Positions 1 through 5,220 of a stretch of DNA of 6,623 nt are shown in pieces. Position 1 is the first letter of the stretch; every line of letters starts with the position of its first letter. A program made the position numbers and the translations under genes. Under the pieces are notes generated by a model. That model saw only the letters and a program-made list of their open reading frames with translations. It did not search any database and was not told the origin of the DNA. Location of the stretch: the NCBI GenBank assembly GCA_934086355.1, contig CAKOID010000037.1, positions 1-6,623 on the forward strand, written 5' to 3'. This DNA comes from an uncultured Bacilli bacterium. Lineage in GTDB: Bacteria; Bacillota_I; Bacilli_A; RF39; UBA660.

Positions 1-93
1 AATTTACGATTCATAAAAAAGATGAAAACAAGACTGTATAACTTCTCTCCCGACCTCGAAGATTTGTTCGGGGGGGGGGTTATAAAGAAGTAA
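1..93 (+). CDS. Possible 3' end of an upstream gene (partial, unidentified)
   Basis: Frame 1 is open from the first base to a TAA at 91-93, giving about 30 residues that end ...DLEDLFGGGVIKK. The other two plus frames stop early (around 13-15 and 39-41). I do not recognise the peptide. The codons (CTG, CCC, GAC, CTC, CGA, three GGG in a row) are unlike the A/T-ending codons of the other genes here, so this is either a transferred gene's tail or not coding at all. The three GGG codons come from the G10 run at 70-79, so any length change in that run would alter the C-terminus. The minus strand is also open here, which weakens the case. Low confidence. Confidence 0.22.
   Translation, partial: NLRFIKKMKTRLYNFSPDLEDLFGGGVIKK
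37..84 (+). repeat. Inverted repeat / RNA hairpin closed by a ten-G run
   Basis: Bases 37-53 can pair with 68-84 without a break in a plus-strand RNA: 17 pairs, four of them G-U, around a 14-nt loop (54-67). The outer arms TATAAC/GTTATA and inner arms CCCGA/TCGGG are perfect. In the middle, a pyrimidine stretch (42-51) faces the run G70-G79. An alternative, mutually exclusive hairpin pairs 54-60 with 67-73 around a hexaloop, with CCC 49-51 pairing GGG 76-78. No T-tract follows directly on the plus strand, so it is not a typical terminator in that direction. The four G-U positions would be A-C mismatches in a minus-strand RNA. Function unknown. Confidence 0.6.
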
Positions 94-123
94 GAATATA
101 TAGTCTTTTTTGTGTATAAAAAA

Positions 124-151
124 ATGACAAATTATTTGATTTAAATATGAT
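124..151 (+). promoter_or_regulatory. Candidate sigma-A promoter for the exported-protein gene
   Basis: ATGACA at 124-129 (5 of 6 to TTGACA) is followed after 16 bp by TATGAT at 146-151 (5 of 6 to TATAAT). Transcription would begin near 158, giving a leader of about 80 nt before the start codon at 238. In DNA this AT-rich such matches occur by chance, so this is a suggestion only. Confidence 0.3.
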
Positions 152-220
152 TTGATATAAGTACTACAGGCACGTTCAAAAGATATTAAATATTTATTAT
201 GATAATATTGTTTAAAATAA

Positions 221-230
221 AGAAGGAGAG
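221..230 (+). promoter_or_regulatory. Ribosome binding site that fixes the start at 238
   Basis: AGAAGGAGAG lies 7 nt upstream of ATG 238 and is strongly complementary to the 16S rRNA 3' end. The in-frame upstream ATG at 199 has no comparable site. It would also put 13 charged or hydrophobic residues (through KIKKESEP) before a normal signal-peptide start, so the start at 238 is preferred. Confidence 0.8.
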
Positions 231-237
231 TGAACCT

Positions 238-1875
238 ATGAATCGTAAGCAAAAAATAATAGTTAGTATAACAGGAATATTTTTAGTATTAATGATTTTA
301 GTAGGATTAACATATGCTTACTTCCTAACTAAAATAACTGATAATACTAATGAAAAGAGTGTAAGTATATCAACTGCTAATTTACAAATTAAATATAGTG
401 ATAACAGTGATGAGATATTAGGAAAAGATTTAATATTAGAACCTAGTAATGAGGCTATCGGTACTAAAAATTTTACAGTTACTAATGAAGGTAATAATAA
501 AACAAGCTATGTAGTAATTATTGAAGATGTGGAAATTACAAATATAGACAATGGTACAACTACAACATTTAATTCGAATGATTTTAGATATACATTAATA
601 TGTACAAAAAAAGATGGAACTAAATGTAATGGTGTAGAAAAAGAAATAATGTTGCCATTGAAAAAACAAATATTGGTGGGAAATAATATTGATGTTGATG
701 ATGTACAATCATATACATTAACATTATGGTATATAGATACAGGAATAGACCAAAGTAAAGATATGAATAAAAGGGTAGAAGCAAAAATAAATATAACTGA
801 TATAGTACAAGTAGAGAACCAATATTTAGATAATAAAAATAGTTTAGCATATAATGTAATAGAAAATGCAAAAAATAAAACAAATGGAACAGAATTACTT
901 GCCAGTCCGTTAACTCAAGTTGCTGAAGAAAAAATAACAGAAACAACAAAAGAAAGTACACTTAGTGTTATTCCAGATGATTATGGAATAAGTTATTATT
1001 TTAGAGGAAAAGCAATAGATAATTATGTTGATTTTGCAGGAATGTGTTGGAAAATAATAAGAATAGAGGGTGACGGAAGTATAAAGATACTCTTAGATGA
1101 TCAAGATAATTTATGTTCTTCAAGTACCAGCAATTATTCAATTCCGTTAGAAACAGGTGGGGAAAAAGTAACAGTAGGTATAGGCAATATTTCTAACACA
1201 GCAGGAACAATGATTGCTTCTGATGGTACCACGAATGATAAGAATATATACATATCTGACTATTTAAATGTTGCGACTAATACCAATGATGCAAAAAAGT
1301 CGATGGTCTATGCATTCAAAAATTTTCAAACTGATAAATTGAATAATTATTTGAAATATTTAAAGAGTGGTGGATGGTGTTACAATGCTAAAGCGTATGC
1401 ATCAATCTCAGATAATAGTGTTTCATTAAATGAACAAGAAATATATGATAAATATGTAAAAAATGAGACCTTTTATTATGATTCTTATGTGAGATTAAAT
1501 GGAAAAACAATAAAAGAGCCAAGAATGAGTTGTAATGGAACAATTTTTGATAAGTTTGTAGATAATATTACCGATATGTATGTTGCAACTTTAACAGCTG
1601 ATGAAGTTGTATATGCTGGTCTATCTTATGGTAGTGCAAAAAGTGGTATAAGTTATGTAATATTTACTGAAGGTGCAACAAATGATACATTTTTATTATT
1701 ATCATTAAATCGATTTTCAAGTAGGCAAGATAATAATTTTACGGCAAATAATAAAGGGTATATGGGAAGTTCAGCATCTGGTTATGCTAGACCAAGTATA
1801 CAGTTAAAAAATAATGTTGAAATAACTAGCGGAGATGGAACGAAAGACAATGCTTATCAAATAAAAGTGGATTAA
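238..1875 (+). CDS. Exported surface protein with SipW-type signal and TasA/camelysin-like N-terminal domain
   Basis: 545 aa. Residues 1-6 are basic, 7-29 form a hydrophobic segment, and LTYAYF (24-29) matches the G-T-Y/W-A-x-F pattern of SipW-processed TasA/CalY signal peptides; cleavage after A27 is likely. Residues 40-195 fit a TasA/camelysin-like beta domain: a short strand around SISTANLQIKYSD, then FTVTNEGNNKTSYVVIIEDVEI. After a Thr/Glu-rich linker (about 196-245), residues 250-545 form a second domain of the kind common in uncharacterised gut Bacillota surface proteins. Its landmarks are YVDFAGMCWKIIRIEGDGSIKIL (contains W271), PRMSCNG (428-434), and a C-terminus with ARPSIQLKNNVEITSGDGTKDN. 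Six cysteines (122, 130, 270, 293, 381, 432) could pair as extracellular disulfides. No sortase motif or C-terminal anchor is visible, and no sipW or tasA partner lies in the window. The gene has its own terminator, so it is probably monocistronic. It looks less AT-rich than rnfC/rnfD. Export is well supported; the role (matrix fibre, adhesin or other) is unknown. Confidence 0.88.
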   Translation: MNRKQKIIVSITGIFLVLMILVGLTYAYFLTKITDNTNEKSVSISTANLQIKYSDNSDEILGKDLILEPSNEAIGTKNFTVTNEGNNKTSYVVIIEDVEITNIDNGTTTTFNSNDFRYTLICTKKDGTKCNGVEKEIMLPLKKQILVGNNIDVDDVQSYTLTLWYIDTGIDQSKDMNKRVEAKINITDIVQVENQYLDNKNSLAYNVIENAKNKTNGTELLASPLTQVAEEKITETTKESTLSVIPDDYGISYYFRGKAIDNYVDFAGMCWKIIRIEGDGSIKILLDDQDNLCSSSTSNYSIPLETGGEKVTVGIGNISNTAGTMIASDGTTNDKNIYISDYLNVATNTNDAKKSMVYAFKNFQTDKLNNYLKYLKSGGWCYNAKAYASISDNSVSLNEQEIYDKYVKNETFYYDSYVRLNGKTIKEPRMSCNGTIFDKFVDNITDMYVATLTADEVVYAGLSYGSAKSGISYVIFTEGATNDTFLLLSLNRFSSRQDNNFTANNKGYMGSSASGYARPSIQLKNNVEITSGDGTKDNAYQIKVD

Positions 1876-1888
1876 AAAATAGAAAAAT

Positions 1889-1915
1889 AAGTACTATCAA
1901 TTTAGTACTTTTTTT
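1889..1915 (+). terminator. Rho-independent terminator of the exported-protein gene
   Basis: A perfect 8-bp stem, AAGTACTA (1889-1896) with TAGTACTT (1903-1910), encloses a 6-nt loop and runs straight into a T-tract (1909-1915). It begins 14 nt after the stop codon and separates this gene from the rnfC-like gene. Confidence 0.85.
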
Positions 1916-1923
1916 GATACAAT
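1915..1923 (+). promoter_or_regulatory. Candidate extended -10 promoter for rnfC-rnfD
   Basis: TGATACAAT carries the TGn extension directly before TACAAT (5 of 6 to TATAAT), just past the terminator T-tract. No convincing -35 is seen. The predicted start near 1930 coincides with the Shine-Dalgarno AGGTG (1930-1934), leaving a leader of only about 13 nt before ATG 1943. Confidence 0.35.
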
Positions 1924-1942
1924 TACTATAGGTGTATAAGAT

Positions 1943-3049
1943 ATGAAAGATGTAGAAAATTTATTAACAACTGATTATATATATTTTCCATTAAAAAAAG
2001 ATAGTAAACTATTTATAAATGATGGAGAATATGTTTATAAAAATGATAAATTAATAGAATATAATAATAAAATAATATATAGTAGTGTATCTGGTAAAGT
2101 ACTAGGTATGACTAATATAGATAATAATAAATACTTAGTTATAGAAAACGATTACAAAGATAAAACGAAAAAAAGAATTACTTCTAAAAAAAATATTAAC
2201 AACTATACAAAAGAAGAACTAAATAATCTAATAAATGAATTTAACATTATTGATAATTTTGATATAACTAGTAAAGTACTTATAATAAATTGTATTGATG
2301 ATTATAACTTAGAAAATACTAACAATACTATACTTAAAAACTATACAATAAATTTACTAGATACTATAGATACATTAATAGATATAATGGATATAAAAAA
2401 ATGTTTTTTTGCTGTTAGTAACAATGATATAGAAGTAGTAGATATACTTTTAAATAATATGGGAACATATCCTAAAATAGATTTAAAATTATTTAAAAAT
2501 GATAATATTATTGGAAAGAAAGAAATATTAATAGATAAATTAACTAAATATAGAAATAAGAAATATAATATACAATATTTAAATATAAAAGATGTTTTAA
2601 ATATATATAATGTATTAAAAAAACATATACCTATAACAACAACATATATAACATTAACAGGTAATTTAATAAATTATACAAAAGTGTTAAAAGTTAATAT
2701 AGGAACTAATTTACTAGATGTATTAAATGAATATGATATAAAAAACTATAAAAATATAATTATAAATGGATTGCTAAATGGAAATATAATAAAAAATCCT
2801 AACTACATAATAGATAATAATACTAGAAGTATATTTATTAATACTATAAAAAAATATAAAAGTGTAGATTGTATAAATTGTGGTAAATGTGTGAATATAT
2901 GTCCAATAAATATAAATCCTAAATATATGTATTTTAATAAAGATAAAAAAAGCAAATTATATAAAGAAAAATGTATAAATTGTGGTATGTGTAGTTATAT
3001 ATGTCCATCTAAAATTGAATTAAATAAAGGATGTGGTAAATATGAATAA
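1943..3049 (+). CDS. rnfC: RnfC-like iron-sulfur protein with eroded NADH/FMN site
   Basis: 368 aa, somewhat shorter than typical RnfC (about 430-450). The N-terminus (about 12-70) has the RnfC sandwich-hybrid layout: FPLKKDSKLFINDGEYVYKNDKL, then SSVSGKVLG (48-55). Residues 230-265 (TTTYITLTG..VLKVNIGTNLLDVL) match the VTVTG/vriGTp SLBB region. The C-terminus has two complete 4Fe-4S motifs: C310, C313, C316, C320-Pro and C344, C347, C350, C354-Pro; the second reads CINCGMCSYICPSK, an RnfC hallmark. In the Rnf complex this peripheral subunit takes electrons from NADH. Here the segment expected to carry ECEPY reads NCIDDYNLEN (116-125), and the YPxGGEKQLI segment reads NIIGKKEILI (188-197), so NADH/FMN binding looks lost. 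There is no tryptophan and the gene is extremely rich in Asn, Ile, Lys and Tyr. AGGTG (1930-1934) lies 8 nt before the ATG. Its 3' end overlaps the rnfD-like gene by 8 bp, implying translational coupling. Family assignment is firm; function is uncertain. Confidence 0.85.
   Translation: MKDVENLLTTDYIYFPLKKDSKLFINDGEYVYKNDKLIEYNNKIIYSSVSGKVLGMTNIDNNKYLVIENDYKDKTKKRITSKKNINNYTKEELNNLINEFNIIDNFDITSKVLIINCIDDYNLENTNNTILKNYTINLLDTIDTLIDIMDIKKCFFAVSNNDIEVVDILLNNMGTYPKIDLKLFKNDNIIGKKEILIDKLTKYRNKKYNIQYLNIKDVLNIYNVLKKHIPITTTYITLTGNLINYTKVLKVNIGTNLLDVLNEYDIKNYKNIIINGLLNGNIIKNPNYIIDNNTRSIFINTIKKYKSVDCINCGKCVNICPININPKYMYFNKDKKSKLYKEKCINCGMCSYICPSKIELNKGCGKYE
3026..3030 (+). promoter_or_regulatory. Ribosome binding site for the rnfD-like gene, inside rnfC
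   Basis: AAAGG lies 11 nt upstream of ATG 3042 and only 2 nt upstream of the alternative GTG at 3033. The spacing favours the ATG, so the genes overlap by 8 bp (3042-3049). Confidence 0.5.
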
Positions 3050-3929
3050 AAGTGATAATTCCATAAAAAAAATTACATTAATTTATATAATAAGTTTATT
3101 GCCATTAATATTATTTGGATTTTATAAAAGTGGTATAAGTCTTTATATAAAAAAATATATTAATATATTAGAAATGTTCAAACCATTAGTTATTATATTA
3201 TTAGGTTTTATAATTGGTATACTAGTAAATATCATTTATGAAAAGAAAATAAATAAAAATAAAGATAATATTAAAGATATTATATTTAGTAGCTTACATC
3301 CCATTTATGGTATATTAATAGGTTGTATATCAAGTATTAATACTAATATAATTTTATTTTCTATAGTTACCTTCATAGTATTATTAATATCTAAATTTAT
3401 TAAAAATACTAAAATTAATTATATAGCATTAACCAGTTTAATAATATTTTTTATAATGAATATATTTGGTAAATTTTCATTTTTAAACATATATGAAGTT
3501 AGCAATAAATTTAATATGAATGCTATAGATTATTTATTTGGTAAAGGTAGTGGGGGTATAGTAACTACTAATATATTATTATTAATTATAAGCTATATAA
3601 TATTATATAATTCTAATATTTATAAAAGAAATATACCTATATATAGTTTTATATCTTTCTTATTATTAACTATAATATATTGTTTTATTAAAAATGATAT
3701 TGGTAATATAATGAATATGTTATTTACTAATGGAATATTATTTTCATTTGTATATATAGCAAGTGAACCAAATAGTAGTAGTTATACTAGACTAGGCAGT
3801 ACTATATATGGTATTATAGTTGGCATATTATCTTTTATATTTTATTTAATAAATCCAGCATTATCTAGTTTAGGTGGTATATTTATAGCAAGTATATTTA
3901 ATAGTTTAATAGATTTAAAATTCGAGTAA
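3042..3929 (+). CDS. rnfD: RnfD-like membrane protein lacking the flavin-attachment motif
   Basis: 295 aa from ATG 3042 (298 if GTG 3033 is used). By eye there are about nine or ten membrane segments, near residues 11-28, 46-66, 87-100, 101-120, 125-145, 172-190, 197-215, 225-240, 252-270 and 274-290. The C-terminal half carries the RnfD/NqrB signature: GILFSFVYIASEPNSSSYTR (231-250) corresponds to GafFmatDPvTsPvT, followed by GSTIYGIIVGILSFIFYLI and FIASIFNSLID (the fAilLmNalvPliD region). KGSGGIVTTN (168-177) corresponds to the GsiGETSaLA loop. In true RnfD a Ser-Gly-Ala-Thr motif before that loop holds covalent FMN; here the stretch reads EVSNKFNMNAIDYLF (152-166) and contains no such Thr. 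The conserved Asp of the DP motif is Glu (E242), and there is no tryptophan. It is coupled to the rnfC-like gene, so it probably forms its membrane partner. No rnfG, E, A or B follows. Whether it still moves electrons or ions is unknown. Confidence 0.78.
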   Translation: MNKSDNSIKKITLIYIISLLPLILFGFYKSGISLYIKKYINILEMFKPLVIILLGFIIGILVNIIYEKKINKNKDNIKDIIFSSLHPIYGILIGCISSINTNIILFSIVTFIVLLISKFIKNTKINYIALTSLIIFFIMNIFGKFSFLNIYEVSNKFNMNAIDYLFGKGSGGIVTTNILLLIISYIILYNSNIYKRNIPIYSFISFLLLTIIYCFIKNDIGNIMNMLFTNGILFSFVYIASEPNSSSYTRLGSTIYGIIVGILSFIFYLINPALSSLGGIFIASIFNSLIDLKFE

Positions 3930-3948
3930 ATTAGACAAAGATATTTTA

Positions 3949-3954
3949 TATAAT
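3949..3954 (+). promoter_or_regulatory. Candidate -10 box for cse60
   Basis: A perfect TATAAT lies 20 nt after the rnfD stop. No good -35 is visible at 16-18 bp (GTAAAT at 3926-3931). Transcription would begin near 3961, exactly at the GGTGA ribosome binding site (3961-3965). A sporulation sigma factor could use different elements. cse60 may instead be read through from rnfC-rnfD, since no terminator lies between. Confidence 0.3.
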
Positions 3955-3972
3955 GATTATGGTGATTATTGT

Positions 3973-4137
3973 ATGAAAGTAAAAGTAATAGATGAATCTC
4001 ATGAAAAAGATTTAGAAAATAGTGTAAATGAATTTATTGAAGGCAAGGATGTTATAGATATAAAATTTAATGTAAGTGTATGTGTAAGTGGAGAGGAACA
4101 AATATATTGTTTTGATGCGTTAATAATGTATAAATAA
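3973..4137 (+). CDS. cse60: Cse60-family sporulation protein
   Basis: 54 aa. The sequence MKVKVIDESHEKDLENSVNE, then a short variable part, then VIDIKFNVSV and QIYCFDALIMYK matches the small Cse60 family, known in Bacillus as a sporulation (sigma-E-dependent) gene; its members are about 60 aa and share the EKDLE, V-DIK and QIYCfsAmI(i/l)Y elements. The biochemical role is unknown. GGTGA (3961-3965) lies 7 nt before the ATG. The gene starts 43 bp after the rnfD-like gene on the same strand and faces the minus-strand coiled-coil gene across a hairpin at 4145-4161. Recognition is from memory of the family, but the match runs over nearly the whole length. Confidence 0.8.
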   Translation: MKVKVIDESHEKDLENSVNEFIEGKDVIDIKFNVSVCVSGEEQIYCFDALIMYK

Positions 4138-4138
4138 G

Positions 4139-4161
4139 AAAAAACTTGAGATAATCTCAAG
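4139..4161 (-). terminator. Terminator of the coiled-coil gene, possibly shared with cse60
   Basis: CTTGAGA (4145-4151) pairs with TCTCAAG (4155-4161) around a 3-nt loop. Read on the minus strand the stem is followed by six Ts (4144-4139), six nt beyond the end of the minus-strand gene. On the plus strand only AATAAATT follows, so termination of cse60 would be weaker. Confidence 0.75.
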
Positions 4162-4167
4162 AATAAA

Positions 4168-4503
4168 TTAAACCATATACATGTTATTATTGTATGTATC
4201 TCCTAAATCTTTATTTGTATAATTATTAGTTAGTTCACTTTCTAATTTATTTAATCTAGTTTCAATTCTGTTAATTTGTCTTTCCATTTTTGATAGTCTA
4301 GATTCTATGTCTGATGTATAATTATTATTCATGTTGTTATTATTATAAAGTGGCATATTTTGATTATCTACCATAGCAGGTCCAGAATAAAAAGATGATT
4401 GACTTGCTACTTGATTAGGATACATATTTGGCATCATAGGTTGCATGCTATTATATGCACTCATGTTATATTCTGAAAAAAATGAATTCCTATCTTTTTT
4501 CAA
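4168..4503 (-). CDS. Small Met/Asn-rich coiled-coil protein of unknown function, TTG start
   Basis: 111 aa starting at TTG (4503-4501), chosen because GAGGGGG (4518-4512) sits 8 nt upstream and no upstream ATG is in frame; the next in-frame Met is residue 14. Residues 1-62 are low-complexity and rich in Met, Asn, Pro, Ser and Tyr. Residues 66-91 form a regular heptad coiled coil with hydrophobic residues at I66, L70, M73, I77, I80, L84, L87 and L91 (4-3 spacing) and alternating Arg/Glu/Lys between. The tail is Asn/Tyr-rich and ends NNNMYMV. There is no signal peptide and no membrane segment. A disordered Met/Pro/Tyr-rich head with a short oligomerising coil recalls spore-coat-associated small proteins, and cse60 is the convergent neighbour, but no specific family is recognised and that link is inference. 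Confidence 0.75.
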   Translation of the reverse strand: MKKDRNSFFSEYNMSAYNSMQPMMPNMYPNQVASQSSFYSGPAMVDNQNMPLYNNNNMNNNYTSDIESRLSKMERQINRIETRLNKLESELTNNYTNKDLGDTYNNNMYMV

Positions 4504-4511
4504 ATTTATTT

Positions 4512-4530
4512 CCCCCTCTAATTCATTATA
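4512..4530 (-). promoter_or_regulatory. Candidate -10 box and ribosome binding site of the coiled-coil gene
   Basis: On the minus strand a perfect TATAAT (4530-4525) is followed after 6 nt by GAGGGGG (4518-4512), which is 8 nt before the TTG start. The strong Shine-Dalgarno supports the TTG start. No clear -35 is seen; the expected place overlaps the trmB ribosome binding site and start (about 4547-4555), so the two divergent genes share a compact control region. Confidence 0.4.
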
Positions 4531-4554
4531 TGCAAAAAAGAAAGAAGTGATATT

Positions 4555-5184
4555 ATGCGTTTAAGAAATGTTAAAAATGCTTATGAAATAGTAAATAATT
4601 CTAATTATGTTATTAAAAATCCTGAACAATATATTGGAAAATATAAAGAATTATTTAACAATGATAATCCAATAAATATAGAAATTGGAATGGGTAAGGG
4701 AGACTTTATTATTGGTATGGCAAAAAAATACCCAAACATTAATTTTATCGGCATAGAAAAATATGAATCAGTTATGGTACGTGCTATAGAAAAATTAGAA
4801 AATATTGATTTACCAAATTTAAAATTAATAAGAATGGATGCAATAAATATTGATAAAGTTTTTAATAAAGAAATAAATACTATATATTTAAATTTCTCAG
4901 ATCCATGGCCTAAAAAACGTCATGCTAAAAGAAGACTTACAAGTGAAATATTTTTAAAACTTTATGATAAAATATTTATATCTACACCACATATTATTCA
5001 AAAAACGGATAATATACTTTTATTTGCATCTAGTATAGAATCTTTAGTAGATTATGGCTACAAATTTAATAAAGTAAGCTTAGATTTAGAACATGAAGAT
5101 ATAGATAATGTAATTACTGAATACGAAAATAAATTTATGTCTATGGGAACCAAAATAAATTATTTAGATGCATACAAAAAATAA
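4555..5184 (+). CDS. trmB: tRNA (guanine-N7-)-methyltransferase TrmB
   Basis: 209 aa, full length for the family. It uses S-adenosylmethionine to make m7G46 in the variable loop of tRNAs in the cytosol. The N-terminus has the family's NPEQYIGKYKELF segment. Motif I, EIGMGKGDF (43-51), binds SAM, followed by IGIEKY (65-70) and D96. The signature NFSDPWPKKRHAKRRLT (113-129) contains D116, W118 and the basic tRNA-contact patch. KTDN (150-153) and TEYENKFMSMG (188-198) complete the active site. W118 is coded by TGG, which supports the standard code. Upstream, AAGTGAT (4545-4551) with a preceding AGAAAG gives broad 16S complementarity at short spacing to ATG 4555. The gene is divergent from the coiled-coil gene and convergent with tmcAL, with an 18-bp gap between the stops. 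Nothing in the protein looks broken. Confidence 0.97.
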   Translation: MRLRNVKNAYEIVNNSNYVIKNPEQYIGKYKELFNNDNPINIEIGMGKGDFIIGMAKKYPNINFIGIEKYESVMVRAIEKLENIDLPNLKLIRMDAINIDKVFNKEINTIYLNFSDPWPKKRHAKRRLTSEIFLKLYDKIFISTPHIIQKTDNILLFASSIESLVDYGYKFNKVSLDLEHEDIDNVITEYENKFMSMGTKINYLDAYKK

Positions 5185-5220
5185 TACAAGTTTAATATTA
5201 AATTAGACTTGTATTATTTT
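5178..5220. terminator. Bidirectional terminator overlapping both trmB and tmcAL 3' ends
   Basis: Bases 5178-5191 pair perfectly with 5207-5220 (14 bp, loop 15 nt). The left arm contains the end and TAA of trmB; the right arm encodes the last five tmcAL residues (KIIQV), whose stop at 5203-5205 is in the loop. On the minus strand a run of T (5181-5176) ends the hairpin; on the plus strand TTTT then ATTAC and TTTTTT follow. One hairpin therefore appears to serve both converging genes. Confidence 0.85.

Noticed and set aside
103..128. AT-rich imperfect hairpin (GTC-T6 with A7-TGAC) as a terminator of an upstream gene
   Set aside because: The stem is nearly all A-T with a mismatch and no T-tract follows; too weak to call.
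199..237. Upstream ATG start for the surface-protein gene
   Set aside because: No ribosome binding site at proper spacing, whereas ATG 238 has AGAAGGAGAG 7 nt upstream and gives a normal signal-peptide N-terminus.
4..252. Minus-strand open frame of 82 codons across the left intergenic region
   Set aside because: It covers the ribosome binding site and start of the surface gene, has no Shine-Dalgarno of its own, resembles no family, and reads through the G-run as PPP. Likely a chance open frame.
620..961. Minus-strand open frame of 113 codons rich in Leu, Tyr and Phe
   Set aside because: It lies wholly antisense to the well-supported surface-protein gene, and its composition is what the reverse of Asn/Lys/Ile/Thr-rich coding gives.
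157..1896. Ten-base direct repeat ATAAGTACTA at 157-166 and 1887-1896 flanking the surface gene
   Set aside because: Considered as cassette or insertion boundaries, but ten mostly A/T bases can recur by chance and the second copy is part of a functional terminator stem. No other mobile-element sign.
3033..3041. GTG start for the rnfD-like gene
   Set aside because: The AAAGG site is only 2 nt away from it, against 11 nt for ATG 3042. The difference is only three residues, so this remains a preference rather than proof.
4555..5184. Mycoplasma-type genetic code (TGA as Trp), suggested by the very low GC
   Set aside because: The invariant TrmB tryptophan is TGG and all genes read at full length without in-frame TGA, so the standard bacterial code fits.
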